Assembly: GCF_018446385.1 (NCBI RefSeq)
Contig: NC_055989.1
Coordinates: 131,591,004 to 131,655,003 of the forward strand
Origin: Zingiber officinale
Lineage: Eukaryota > Streptophyta > Magnoliopsida > Zingiberales > Zingiberaceae
Direction of reading: 5' to 3'
Length of the DNA stretch: 64,000 nucleotides
Made by a program: the position numbers and the translations under genes. The notes beneath the pieces were generated by a model. That model was not told the DNA's origin. It was given only the letters and a program-made list of their open reading frames with translations, and did no database searches. This document shows, in pieces, positions 42,738 through 55,499 of this stretch; the first letter of the stretch is position 1, and each line of letters opens with the position of its first letter.

Positions 42738-45701
42738 TGGATTTTGGACAGTGGTTGCTCCAAACATATGACTGGAGATCACACAAAATTCACTCAACTC
42801 ACCTACAAAAGCCTAGGAACAGTTGCCTTTGGAAACAACGACAAACTCAAGGTAATTGGTATAGGTAATATCGAACTAAAAATTGACTTTATTATTACAA
42901 ATGTTTTACTTGTTGAAAATTTCAAGTATAATCTTTTAAGTATCAGTCAATTGTGTGATACTAGGTATAAGGTTAGGTTTTTATCTACAGAATGCTTAAT
43001 CAAACACTTAGACAACCCTAACATAAGCCTAAAAGGGTTTAGAAAAGATAACATCTATGTAATTAACTTAACCACTTCTTCAATTAAGTGTTACTTAACA
43101 CAAAAGGAAGAAACCTGGTTATGGCATAGAAGAATGTCACACACAAATTTTAGAAATATAAGCAGACTAAATGGATTAGTTAGAGGTCTACCAAAATTAC
43201 CTAACTTAGATTCAACCATATGTAATGCCTGTCAACAAGGTAAACAGACAAAATCTACCCACAAACCAACTAATCAATCATAAACCGACTCAATATTAGA
43301 ACTGTTACACTTAGACCTATTTGACTCCCATGGAGTCAAATCAATAAATGGAAGCATATACTGTCTAGTAATAATAGATGACTATTCTAGGTTCACTTGG
43401 GTAAAATTCTTAAAAAATAAAGATAAAACCTTTGAAATATTTACAAATTTCTGTAAACAAATTGAAAATGAAAAAGGTATCAAGATTAAAAGAATTAGAA
43501 GCGACAATGGGGGAAAATTTAAAAACCATAATTTTAGTAAACTTTGTCTCAAAAACGGATATCATCACGAATTTTCGTGTCCGAAAACCCCCCAACAAAA
43601 TGGAATTATAGAAAGAAAAAATAGAACCCTACTTGAAGCTTCCAGAACTATGCTAAATGAATATAATCTACCTAAATATTTTTGGGCAGAAGCTGTCAGC
43701 ACAGCCTGCTATGTGCAAAATAGAACAACACTAAATAAAACACACAATAAAACCCCTTTTGAAATTTACTATAACAAACAACCTAATATAAAATATTTTA
43801 GAGTATTTGGGTGCCCAGTCTTTATCCTAAACACAAGAGAACATTTAGGAAAATTCACTTCAAAAGTAGAAAATGGAATTTTTGTAGGTTACTCCCTAAA
43901 TAGTAGGGGCTATAGAGTTTATAATAAGGTTATCTTAAGGATTGAAGAGACTACCAATGTGAAATTTGAAGAATCCAATGAAAACCTAGAACAAACTCAA
44001 CTACAACCAATTGAATTTATTCAAGAAAACAATTCTGAAGGAACCAATCAACCCCTAAATCATGAAGAAGAAGATCAACCTCAAGAGAATCAACATCCTA
44101 GAACTATAAAAGTCAACCTGAATCATCCAACTGATCAAATAATTGGTGACCCAGACCTAAGGGTTCAAACTAGGTCATCCTTTAGAAATCTAAGCCAAAT
44201 ATCATTAATCTCAAAAATTGAACCCAAAACCATAGCTGAATCCCTACTTGACCTAGACTGGGTCATAGCTATGCAAGAAGAACTAGCTCAATTTGAGCGT
44301 AATGAAGTTTGAGACTTAGTACCACCACCGAAAAACAAGAAAGTAATACAAACAAAATGGGTATTTAGAAACAAACTAAGTGAAACTGGGGAAATTACTA
44401 GAAATAAAGCCAGACTAGTTGCTAAAGGGTTTAGTCAAGTAGAAGGACTTGACTATGATGAGACTTATGCCCCGGTAGCCAGATTAGAGTCCATTAGAAT
44501 GTTACTTAGCTATGCAGCCCACAAAGGGTTCAGATTATATCAGATGGACGTTAAATCTACGTTCCTAAATGGACTAATAAAAGAAGAAGTCTACGTAAGA
44601 CAACCACCTGGGTTTGAAAATCTAGAACACCCTGACTATGTCTACAAATTAAAAAAGACTTTATATGGACTTAAACAGACACCTAGGGCATGGTATGAAA
44701 GACTAACTTCTTATCTAATCTCTAAAGGGTTCAACCAAGGTCAAATTGACCCTACCTTATTTGTCAAGTTAATAAAAAAAGATATTTTTATAGCCCAAAT
44801 CTACGTAGATGATATAATCTTTGGTTCAACAAATTTAAAATTTTTAGATGAATTTACAAGCCTAATGGAACACGAGTTTGAAATGAGTCTAGTAGGTAAA
44901 TTAACCTATTTTTTAGGATTACAAATCAAACAAACAAATGAAGGAAATTACATTTTTCAACAAAAATACACTAAGGAATTACTTAAGAGATTTGGAATGG
45001 AAAATACTAAAGAGATAAAAATACCTATGGCAGTGAACACAATCTTAGATGATGACCCCAATGGAAAACCAGTTGATTTAAAATACTATAGGAGTGTCAT
45101 AGGTAGCCTACTATACTTAACTGCAAGTCGACTAGATATTTTATTTGCAGTTAGTATGTGTGCTAAATATCAAACCTGTGCTAAAGAATCTCATTTGACT
45201 CAAGTCAAAAGAATCTTTAGATACCTTAAAGGAACAACAAATGTAGGAATTTGGTATCCCATAACCAATAACTTTGAATTGTTAGGATATTCTGACTCTG
45301 ATTATGCCGGGTGCAAATTAGACCGCAAAAGCACAAGTGGTGGGTGTCAACTATTGGGTCCATCACTTGTCAGCTGGTTTAGTAGAAAACAACACTGTGT
45401 TGCTCTATCCACAACCGAGTCAGAATATATAGCTATAGGAGAGTGCGTTGCATAATTATTATGGATGATGCACACCCTAAAAGATTTTAACTTAAACCTT
45501 ACAAATGTAAAAGTTTTAATTGATAATATTAGTTCAATTAACCTAACAAAAAATTCAGTGCATCATTCCCGAACTAAACACATTGAAATTAGGCATCACT
45601 TTATCAGGGATCATGTTACTAAAGGTGATATTGAACTCAAATACATTGAGTCCATGTCAAATTTAGCAGATATATTCACAAAACCATTCCCTGAAAGTTA
45701 A
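42738..45701 (+). pseudogene. Element F pol (protease-integrase-RT-RNase H) with three in-frame stops
   Basis: One reading frame stays open from the protease box WILDSGCSKHMTG to the end at TAA 45699-45701, except for premature stops at about 43281, 44310 and 45453. Integrase has the His/Cys zinc finger (WHRRMSH ... CNACQQGK), then core Asp in IIDDYSRF, RSDNGGKF, and Glu in NGIIERKNR. Reverse transcriptase has YVDD at 44802-44813 ([10 protein letters not shown]). RNase H text includes [16 protein letters not shown] and STTESEYIA, and the end has ADIFTKPF. In the family this polyprotein processes gag, copies RNA and integrates DNA. The stops make it non-functional, but it is the most complete pol in the window. 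Confidence 0.85.
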
Positions 45702-47156
45702 TTTAGCAATCTACATAGAAAATTAGGGATGTGTTTTATAGACTAGGATTTTCATAATTGTTTTCAAAAATGATTGTTTTAAATCCTAGGTTAAAATTAT
45801 TTTATTTTTCAAAACTTTCCTATTTGTAGAATTTCAAAAAGATATTTAGCCTCAGACTAGGTCAATCCAGTAGAAATCATGTTCCCCTAGGATTAGCATT
45901 TGAGCATCTCACCAACACCCTATGTTTTCCTTGCTTGTGATTGACAAACATAGGAAGGGGTGAGATGCATAGGCAAATTGTCTGGACTTAAGATGCATAT
46001 TTCAGTGCATCGACATAAGTCTGGGCATTAAATACAAAACAGACATTGATCAAGTTAAGTTATTCAGTTTAGTTAAACACTAACTGATTACAATGCACTT
46101 AACTTGACTAACCAAGTAAAAGCTACTACTATCTTCTGATAGTCAGTAAGTACCTAATTGGTTAGACAGCTATTTTGAATGTTAGGTTTAGGGGGAGGAT
46201 TAAATCAACCTACTTTCATAATTAGCACCAAAATTTCTCCACTTTAAAAATAATGTCTTTTCTCAAATTTTTTTTTATCAGTTTTGAGATTGAATTTTAT
46301 AAACCAAGGTTTTGAAAATTGAAGCTTTTACAAACTTAATATTGAAAAATCTTAATCAGTTTTGAAAAGTAGATTTTTCAAACTTAGTGTTGAAATTGTT
46401 TAAAACTTATGTTTAAATATTTTTTATAACTCTATTTTTAAAAACTAGCTTTTACAAAAGTAAGGGTTTAAATTGGATCTTATAAACTAAGATTTTGAAA
46501 ATTGAAAACTCAGTTTTAATTAGTTTTGCAAAGTTTTTTTGTCTTGAAACTTTGGTTTAAAAACTCATGTGTGAAAAGTGTTTCAAAATTGAAACTCATT
46601 TTGAAAATTTAAACCTTGATCTTGAAACTTTGGTTTTAAAAACTCATGTTTGAAAACTTAATTTCTTGAAATTTGAAACTTAAACACTTATGTTTGAAAA
46701 TTAGACTATCTAAACTTAACTTCCCTAAACTTATACTTGAATATTAGCTTTTAAAAACTTTCTCTTTGAGTTGGCAAATTCATTTAATTTTGCAAAAATT
46801 ATCTTTAAAAAATTACTCAAAATATACTAAGTTATATTGCTAAATTAGGTATTTTTCAAAACTCAGTTATGTTACAAAAGTTAAGTTACTATATGGTGAA
46901 ATTTAAAACTCCCCCAAGTTGACTTGACATCATTTCTTACAATTTTTACTTTGTCTGTACTCTGTATTGTTGCTTACTTGATTTATGCCCTTATTTGATG
47001 AATGCCAAAGGGGGAGGGATAGGTGGTTAAGTTAGAGCAACAAAATGTCAAATTTAAAAAATTAAAAACTAACTTAAACCTTAAAAATCATGCTTGGTTT
47101 TTGCATATCTTTTCACTAACTTAACCAGGTAGTCATTCCATAAAAAAGGGGGAGAT
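45702..47156 (+). other. Element F 3' internal region and polypurine tracts
   Basis: No env-like gene is recognisable. It contains repeated TTTGAAAATTGAA/AACTTTGGTTTTAAAAACTCATG phrases (about 46290-46700). Polypurine tracts occur near 46189 (AGGGGGAGGA), 47008 (AAAGGGGGAGGGA) and finally AAAAAAGGGGGAGAT directly before the 3' LTR. Confidence 0.7.
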
Positions 47157-48259
47157 TGTTGGTGCGGTTAGCACTAACGGTCTAACTCAGGTTTTGATAA
47201 ATGACAAATTACGTTAAGTTAGGTTTGTCGTTATCTAACACTTTGACTGAGTGTGCATGCGAAGTCCAGACAGGTCGACGGGCTGACCGGATGTCTGGCA
47301 CGAAGTCCAAGCGGGTCGATGGGCTGACCGGACGCTTGGCACGAAGTCCAAATGGGTTGACGGATAGACCGAACATTTGGCAGGAAGTCCAAGCGGGTCG
47401 ACCGGCTGATCGGACGCTTGGCACGAAGTCCAGCTAGGTCGACGGGCTGACCGGATAGCTGGCGAGAAGTCCAGACAGGTCGAAGGGCTGACCGAACGTC
47501 TGGCAGGTGAGTAAAGGTAAGTCACTAGAAGGGAGTGACTATGAGGACGCATTCCCGGGAAGAGAACATTAGGCGTCGATCCGGCTTAGATCCATTTCGG
47601 ATATCTAAGTCGAGATCGTGACTAGATTCCGGTCTCGGAAAGACGAAATCTAAGTCATACTCTTTATGTTGAACTTATAAACTGTGCTAACACTTTGTTT
47701 TGCAGGATACACATTATATATTTGCCTCAGACTAACCTTGTCTTGCAGGAGAAAGACTTTCTGGAGAAAGGTGGTCCGGGCGCCCGGAGGCAAATGTTAT
47801 CCAGGACATGACGTCGACATATGGAGCTCGCTGGTTGGGACTACCACGTCACACCAGGTGCCCGGAAGGGATCTAGGGCGCCCCGAGCCTCCTATATAAG
47901 GAGGGTCAAAGGCGGAGCTCAAAACAACAACTCTGATTTGACGATCTGCTCTCCTGCCTCCTACGACGTTGCGACGCCACTCCGACAAAGCTTCGATTTC
48001 TTTATTATTGCTCTATTGTCGGTATTTTACTTCTATCAATTCTTGTACTTAACTCTTTTGTAATTATTACTTGAATTGATAGTGATTGCCCAATGAAAGT
48101 ACTCAACGAGTACGGACCTTGGAGTAGGAGTCAACACAGGCTCCGAACCAAATAAAAAGGTTCTGTGTTAGCATTGTTTTACTTTTCCGCTGCGCCTACT
48201 CTCGATGAATTTTTGTAATCGATATTCACCCCCCTCTATCAAACGATCATAATCCAACA
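47157..48259 (+). repeat. Element F 3' LTR
   Basis: 1,103 bp, TGTTGGTGCGGTTAGC to ATAATCCAACA. It has the same minisatellite (about 47260-47510), the same palindrome at 47775-47788 and a shorter C run than the 5' copy. Many base differences from the 5' LTR indicate an older insertion. Confidence 0.85.
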
Positions 48260-48487
48260 ACACCAATAGCTTCAACGGTCCATATATAGACTAAAGTAAG
48301 CATCCAGGAGTTGGAATATCTATTTTTATGAGAGGATCAAAGAGTTTGATTTCTCATAAAATCCAGACGAACCTTGTGTGTATCAAAAGGTTAGTGGGAG
48401 TGTAGTCATATTCCTAATATTATATGTTGATGACATATTACTTATAGGAAATGATGTGCTAGTTTTACAGTCAATAAAAGTTTGGTT
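48260..48487 (+). pseudogene. Element G: Copia reverse transcriptase fragment (non-Sire type)
   Basis: It reads the end of RT: a degraded YRLKxASRSWN motif with stops, NPDEPCVYQKVSGSVVIFL, then LYVDDILLIGND (YVDD catalytic box). The wording resembles Tork/Angela-type Copia rather than Sirevirus. It begins right at the end of F and is interrupted after TGGTT by solo LTR H. Confidence 0.75.
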
Positions 48488-49721
48488 TGTTGGATCGAGA
48501 AGCGCTAGAAGGGGGGTGAATAGTGCTTGTGGCTTTCACTTTTCATATTTGGAAAATGTTCGAGTAATGCAGCGGAATAAAACAGAAAATAATCGCAAAC
48601 ACAAGTTATTTACTTGGTTCGGAGCCTAGGACGACTCCTACTCCAAGGCCCACGCTCGTTGAGCGTTTACGTTGGGCAACAACTATAATAGCGTTAAAGT
48701 GTTTACAAATGAAGTAAAATCGACAGTAGTAAAATATACCAACGATAAACAAGAAATAGCAGTCTTGAAGCTCCAAGTCGTCGACGTCAAGTTGAGGCTT
48801 TCTCGGAACGTTCTTTGATCAGCAACATGAAGAAGATCACTTGGAATTGTTGTTTTTCTAGCTGCTGGTCGAAGAAGCCTTAAATAGGTTGTTGAGGGTG
48901 CCTCCAAGTCCTCATGGAAGCGCCTCAAACCAAAATCCTATCCCTGGTTTTGCGCTGTCGATAAGCCTTCGCAGCCCGCTGTTTAGCCTCCTAAGGGCGC
49001 CTTCATCATCCACTGAAGGCACCTTCAACCAGCAGTCCAGGGCATCTCCAAGCTCCATGGAGGCGCCTCCAGCTCCTCTGCGCAACCAACTTCTGTCTTG
49101 CACCCGAGGCACCTCCAAGCTCCATGGAGGGCGCCTCGGGTACTGTTCATCCGAGGTAAAAGTGTCTCTTTCGTCCCTGCAAGATGTGTTAGTCCACAAA
49201 ACAATCACATACCCTGTAAGACAAAGTTAGCACACATATAAATATATGAATATGAAAGTTTGACATTCACGGACTGTCTGGTTCTGACTTTGGATTTCTG
49301 ATCGAAAATCCTAGGTCGAACCGACGCTTACTGTTCCCTCTTTCGAGGAACGCGCCCTCACCCACTCCTCTCAGGAGAAGTTACCTGATGTCAGTCTGGT
49401 CCTCCAGACCGACTAGACTTTCTGCCTAGGGTTACCACCCCCTAGGACCTAGGGTTACCGCCCCCTAGGGTTTTCTGCCACCTAGGATTACTACCCCCTA
49501 GGACCTAAGGTTGTCGTCCCTTAGGGTTTTCCTCCACCTAGGATTACCATCCCCTAGGACCTAGGGTTACCACCCCCTAAGATTTTCCACCTGTCTAACC
49601 GCAGTTAGGACTTTCCTGAGAAACCTCATTCACACATGTTAGATAATAAATAATATTAACTTTGAATCCTTTTCCATTATCAAAATCTGGGTTCGATCGT
49701 CGGATGCTTCCCGCACCAACA
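48488..49721 (-). mobile_element. Solo LTR H (Sire-like, minus strand)
   Basis: 1,234 bp from TGTTGGATCGAGAAG to GCACCAACA, flanked by perfect TGGTT copies at 48483-48487 and 49722-49726. No PBS, PPT or internal domain is present, so it is a solo LTR. It includes AGAAGGGGGGTGAATAG (reverse C-tract motif), a perfect palindrome TGGAGGCGCCTCCA at 49058-49071, and a CCCTAGG minisatellite (49425-49590). It resembles LTR F in reverse (GGTTCGGAGCCTAGGACGAC). Confidence 0.85.
49425..49590. repeat. CCCTAGG minisatellite in solo LTR H
   Basis: Alternating units of about 18-25 bp such as CCTAGGGTTACCACCCCCTAGGAC and the CCTAGGATTAC/CCTAGGGTTTTC variants, about eight in all, built on the 6-mer palindrome CCTAGG. 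Confidence 0.75.
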
Positions 49722-49726
49722 TGGTT

Positions 49727-50590
49727 GTCCATGACATTCTTCATGAAAGACATGGGAAAAGCAACTTACATCCTAGGGATGAAGATCTATATAGATAGAC
49801 TGAAAAGGTTGCTTGGTCATTCACAGTCGACATATATAGACCTTTTAAAGTCTATGTGCCCATGTACAAAAGACGATAGGATTTGCATGAATAAGATAAC
49901 TTATGCATCGACAATAAGATCTATCATGTATGTTATGTTATATATAAGGTTCGATGTATCGTATGCTTTGAGTGTTATGAGCCGATACTAATTAGATCCA
50001 GGAATGAATCATTAAGCAGCTGTCAAGGCAATCCTTAAGTACTTGAGAAGAACTAAGGAGTTGTTCTTGGTATATAGAGATGGTGATATGATCATACGCG
50101 GATATATGAATGCTAGTTTCCAAACGAACAAGGATGACTCTAAGTCCCAGTCCGGATTCATATTCATATTAAATGGAGGTGAAATTAGTTGGAAGAGTTC
50201 CAAGTAAGATACTATTACAGATTCTACTTATGAGACAAAATACATTGCAGCTTCGGAAGCAACATAGGAAGCATTTTGGATCAAGAAGTTTGTTACCTAA
50301 CTTGGTGTGGTTCCATCTACTGTTGAAGTATTACATGTTTACTGTGATAACACTAGAGCCATTGCACAACCAAAGGAACCTAGGTCACATTAGTGATCCA
50401 AACACGTGCTTCGCCTCTATCATCTGATTAGGGAGATCATTAGTAGGAAAGAAATATAACTCGAGAAAATTTTCACTGAAAGGAACCTAGCATATCCTTT
50501 GACAAAGGCTCTACTACAAAGCAAGTTTGAGAGTCACCTCCATACTTACGGTTTAGGACACCGTGGCGATTGACATTAGGTCAAGTGGAA
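49727..50590 (+). pseudogene. Element G: Copia RT end and RNase H, broken
   Basis: It continues G after solo LTR H: LSMTFFMKDMGKATYILGMKIY, QSTYIDLLKSM, TYASTIRSIMYVMLYIRFDVSYALSVMSRY, and degraded RNase H text later (SGFIFILNGGEISWKSS..). Multiple stops and frame changes are present after about 49991. The end at about 50560-50590 resembles the region just before the 3' LTR in Tork-type elements. Confidence 0.72.
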
Positions 50591-50756
50591 GTATTAAATT
50601 TTGAGGGATGTTCTAAGGCAATCGCCTTATGATTTTACTATTTATTTGATAAATTAAGATTCACTATTTAAGTGCATATTATATGTTTGAATAGTCTTAA
50701 ACTCATTTACTAAATGTCCGTAATACAATTCATAGCATGAGAGAATTTGTGATTAT
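50591..50756 (+). mobile_element. Element G 3' LTR, left part (split by element I)
   Basis: Sequence after GTCAAGTGGAAGTATTAAATTTTGAGGG resembles the PPT/LTR start of Tork-like Copia elements (AGTGGGAGATTGTTAG-type), decayed. It is interrupted at ATTAT by element I. The continuation is from 58128. Confidence 0.4.
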
Positions 50757-52406
50757 TGTTGGATCGAGTCGCACGTGAGAGGGGCAGGGGGTGAATCACG
50801 TAGTTTTGAAAACTTATTCTTTTTGAATTTTAAAAGATGAGTATGCAGTAGAAAACTAAGAAAATGAACATAATAAAACACGGTCGATTTTACTTGGTTT
50901 AGAGCTTTCGGTGACTCCTACTCCAAGACATAGGTCCCGCAAACCTATCGATGGGTAATCCACTAAAATACCTCTTCTGGCACCTCCAGAATAGGAGATC
51001 GAGTACAAAGAAGATAGGCAAAGTGTAACACGCTACACTTTCCTTTTTCAGTAATTAAGTACAAGGAAATAACTTCTTTACCAACACGTAAGGATTGAAG
51101 TGAAAAATGCTCGTGTGTCGGTGTCAGTCTACCGGTCATGATTAGAAGACCTTGGAGTAGTAGTTAGGCATAGCAGCTTCACAGTAAAGTCATAGCAGGA
51201 AGTTGGAGCAGTTGGAACCTCAAATGGGCACGCAGTAGCTCGTATATTAGTTGTGTGTTGATGCTTGGTCGAGACTGGCTTATAAAGGGCATGGAAGGCG
51301 CCTTCCATAGCCATTGAAGGCTCCTTTAACATGGTAAATTTGATCCCAACTTCACTGTGCCTTATTTGCGACGGGATCTAAAATTTATCCCTTGGAAGGT
51401 GCCTTCCATGAATAGTGTGAAGGCGCCTTCTAATGCTTGAAGGTGCCTTCCATGAACAGTACGAAGGCACCTTCCAATGCTTAAAGGCACCTTCAGGTAC
51501 TGTTCATCCGAAGGCTTTTTGCTCCTTGCTTTTTGCTCCTTTTACCCTGCAAGTTGTGTTAGTCTAAATCTAAAACATCTAACCTATAAAATAAAGTTAG
51601 CACAGTAATAATAAGAAGTAGTAATTAGCTCCTGTCCTCCTAGGACCAGGAACTAGTCAAGGTATCAGAATAGGGACCCAAAATGGACCTAACCTAGACC
51701 GACGTCTACTATCCTTTAATCGGGACGCATTCTCACTTAGTCACTCTCTTCTAGTGACTTACCTTTACTTACCCGCTAAACATCTGGTCCTTCAGACCTG
51801 TTTGGACTTTCTCTGCCTTGCTTAGTATCTGACCAAGCTGATCTACAAAGACTTGCCTATAACACTGAGTTAGCACTATAGATATAAAATGGTAATGACA
51901 AAACATTGTTAGCATTATTAATAATTCACTGGTATGGTCAACCGAAAATCAGTCGATCACATATTACCTAAGGTTTTCTTCCCTTAGGGATGCCCAGCTT
52001 CATTCACTAGAACTTCTATTACCTGACTTCACTCACCAGGGCTTCCACCACCTAGCTTCACTCTCTAGGGTCCAGCTTCACTCATCAGGACTTTCACTAT
52101 ATAACTTCACTCATTAGGGCTCGGCTTCACTCACCAAGACTTCCAGTACCTAGCTTCAGTCACTAGGGCCCGACTTCACTCATCAGAACTTTCACTACCT
52201 AGCTTCACTAACTAGGGCCTAGCTTCACTCACCAGGACTTCCCCTTGCCTAACCTTTGATTAGGACTTACTTTTGCTAGTCATCTAGTCTTGACTAGACT
52301 TTTCTCTTTCAAACATTAAGTCATGTTTGGATTAACCCTTGGTCAAATTGACCAGACTAAGGTATATTGTCAAATATCGAAACCCTAAAGGTTGATTGCA
52401 CCAACA
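50757..52406 (-). repeat. Element I 3' LTR
   Basis: 1,650 bp from TGTTGGATCGAGTCG to TGATTGCACCAACA, followed by ATCTTCTCTTTTTTGATG (minus-strand PPT). It includes a perfect 18-bp palindrome at 51291-51308 (ATGGAAGGCGCCTTCCAT), others with GAAGGCGCCTTC (51419-51430) and the minisatellite at 51998-52250, the reverse complement of the element A minisatellite theme. Confidence 0.8.
51998..52250 (-). repeat. LTR I minisatellite (GTGAGTGAAGC theme, reverse)
   Basis: Units of about 45-50 bp, such as CAGCTTCACTCACCAGGACTTCCAC and CTAGCTTCACTCACTAGGGCC, about five copies. The duplicate array in the other LTR runs from 56634 to 57990, split by solo LTR J. Confidence 0.75.
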
Positions 52407-55400
52407 ATCTTCTCTTTTTTGATGTTTGACAATTTTCTTAAGTTAGGTTTAGGTCTTTAAGGGTTAATTCTTAAAGTTTGTGAGATTCAAAAAGTTTGGG
52501 AGATTAAAAATATTCTTAACTTTTCTAACTTAAGATCTTAACTTTTCTAACTTAAGATCACTTTCCCCCTTTGACACACATCAAAAAGACATAACATGAA
52601 GGTTACTCTCCATTAGGTTTTGCACCAACAATAATATTTGAAAGACATAAGTAAGTGTTTCAAAAACATTAAGATGTAATTTTCCAGAGTAGTTGTTAAA
52701 GGGGACTTTCAAAATAAATATTCAAGGCGGTGTTGTAGACTAGTTTCTAAAGTTGGTTTTTAAGTTAAGTTTTAAGCAACTTTTGACATTCAATTTTCAA
52801 AATATTTTTGAAAAGAAAAAAAAAATCTTCTAGTATTTTTCAAAGATATGTTGTACATAATTTTCAAACATAAACTTTTATAAGAATTTTGCAAAATATT
52901 TTTCATGGTATTTTCAAAGAAATATTCTAAATAATGTTAAGAACTAAGAGTTTTGCAAAAGAGTATTTCTTAAAAGATTTTCAAAATAATTTTAAATGGA
53001 GTTTCACATATTTGTAAAACTGATTTTGGAAAGAATTTTGTAAATTATGTTTAATCTTTCAATCAGGACTCTCCCTTAGGAATCCTTGTTAACTATAAGG
53101 AAAACTTTCTATATGTCTAGGGAGTTGGATCCAAATTAAAAGAATATTTAAGCTATCTTTAGAATATTTTTAAAAAGATATTTCAAAATAATTTCAAAAG
53201 TTTGAAAGAAAAATATTTTTTAAATATTTTTGTTAAAGAATTTTCAAAGTAATTTTTAAAAATAAATTTCACAAGGATTTAAAAATACTTTGTTGATTAA
53301 ATTTTTCTTTCAAATAAGCCTCCCCTAAATTTGACACTTCTGGAAATCCTTATTAACCACCTATGTGTTTGGGGGTCTACAAGTTTATGGTTGACTTTAA
53401 AAGATCAAGTCACTAAGTGTTGGTCAACAATTATTTTAAAGAGTGTATAATAATTATAATCATGACTCAATTTTCTTTTTCTAGCATCTCAACTATTCTA
53501 GATTTTCAAACAGGGTAATCTTATGTGTTTAGAGAGATATTTAATGTTATTATCTAAGGTAGACATAATTTGTTTTTTTTTGTTTTTAACTTAAATAATC
53601 TAAAATTAACCATGAATTTGATTAATTAATGTCTTGAATCATTAATTAATCATGGATTATTTAGTTATTTTGAATTTAGAAATAGAATTTTAGATTAATC
53701 TTGAGTTGTATTTAAGTTAAGTCTAATATTGCTTTCATATTAACTAATTAATGAATAGATCATATGTTAATGTATTATTTCTGATTAACTTATTAATTAG
53801 GATTAACTATAATTTAATCTTAATTTGAATTAATAAATAAGTTACAATTATTTTTTATTTAATAGTAAACATTGAATTAATTATTGAAAGTAATTAATTT
53901 TATTCAGTTGATTAATTTACATTAGTATTGGTTTGATTAATTGATTAGAATAATTAAAATTCATATTATTAAATTAGGATTAACTAATTAAAATTTGAGT
54001 TAATTGATTGTTACTTGAATTTAGATAAGTTGATAAAATTTGAAATAATTAACTAAGATAAACATTTATTGAAGTTCAAATTTAATTTATGTTTTATTTA
54101 ATTAAGTTTAAGTTTTAAGTTTTAATTTTAAGTTGATTATTCCTTGAATCAAGATTTATGTTAAGTTAATTAAATTAATTAAACTTTAAATTTATGATTT
54201 CATTAACGTTTTTTTTAAAACAAATTTTAAAGATTTTTAAAAGGATTTTAAAAGAATTTTTAAAAGTAATTTTTAAAATATTTTTAAAAGGATTTTAAAA
54301 AGAATTTTTAAAAGATTTTAAAAAGAATTTTTAAAATAATTTCCAAAAGGATTTTTAAAATAATCTTTTAAATATTTTTAAAGTAATGTAATATGTTAAC
54401 ATATGTTTAATTCAATTTTGATTTTAGGGTTAAATTAAATTAATATAGGTATTTAATTTAATTTAATTTATTATAATTTAATTTTAGATTAATTTAATTT
54501 ATTTTATTTTAATTTATTTTATAATTTGAATTTGAATTAAATTCTTAGTCATCTCACTCAATCTATATTTTTAATGAGGGAATCCTATAATATTGTGAGA
54601 TCAATTAGGTTGAATTTTAGGATTGAGTTTAACTTTGTGTTAGATTTAAGTTTAGCTTTGGGTTCAACAAATAGATATTCTTTGGATAAACTTTCTAAGC
54701 TGTGGTGATCCACCTGAACATCATTAGAGTAACAACACCTTCAAAAAATTTTAAATAGTTCTATCCATTGAACTTAATACAAAACTATGGTCTAACCAGT
54801 TAGGATTCGTAAGGGATAGCTTCAGTTAGTTCCACTAAGCCAAATACACCAGGTCGATGTCATATCTTCCTAGACATGTATAGATAGAGTTTTCCTAACC
54901 TACTATCATCCAAAACTTCATCAGTATCATTGATCAAGTTAAACTTTTGTCTCTTTTTAGACTAGTCATAATTACCCATCCAGACAAGTTTATTGATTTT
55001 GGAGGTGTCAACTAGTTTGAAGTCTCCCCCTGAATATATTCAGGGGTTTTAGGTTTTGGGTTTGTATCGATTTTATTTTATTTTTATTAATTAGTTTCAT
55101 AATTAAAAAATACTTGATTATAACTTTATTTGTGAAGTTTAAGTTTTAAATTTGATTTAGACTAGTAACCCAAGTCTAAATTTTGTATGTTAATAAAGTC
55201 ATTAATAATTTTTTCTAGTTTATTAAGTTTATCTTTCAAAAACTTGTTTTTTTTTCTATCCTTCTAACGTTTGAAGATAAATTTTTAAACTTTAAAACAT
55301 TATACGATTACTTTGAGTTGTTCTTATTTAGATTTGAGTTAACTTTATTAGTTAAATTGTTTGAGTTAATTGATTTGTTTAAGTGAGCAAGCATATCTAA

Positions 55401-55490
55401 TTCTTGGGGAGAGTCTATACTTGAGCAATAGTGATTGTCTAAGTTATTAACACATATAAAAAAAAATAGGATTTTCATTTACTGTAAACT
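52407..55490 (-). other. Element I internal AT-rich non-coding region
   Basis: Long runs of TTAATTAATTAAATT and TTTTAAAAGAATTTTTAAAA types (about 53560-54540). The stretch 54600-55050 is the reverse complement of the F gag-pol spacer, containing the same CTAATGATGTCCAAGTG / AACAAATAGAC phrases. No pol coding is present. Confidence 0.6.
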
Positions 55491-55499
55491 TGCTAACCT

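Larger units (their letters stand above)
38107..48259 (+). mobile_element. Element F: Sirevirus-type Ty1/Copia element with gag and near-complete pol
   Basis: About 10.15 kb, with LTRs 38107-39214 and 47157-48259 and PBS, gag, pol and PPT in canonical order. Flanks ACACT (38102-38106) and ACACC (48260-48264) form a TSD with one mismatch, and the 5' LTR starts TA instead of TG. It has protease-integrase-RT-RNaseH (Copia) order. It is older than A by LTR divergence. Confidence 0.85.

Noticed and set aside
45702..47156. An env-like gene after pol in element F
   Set aside because: No long open frame, signal peptide or membrane segment is present; the region is AT-rich and repetitive.
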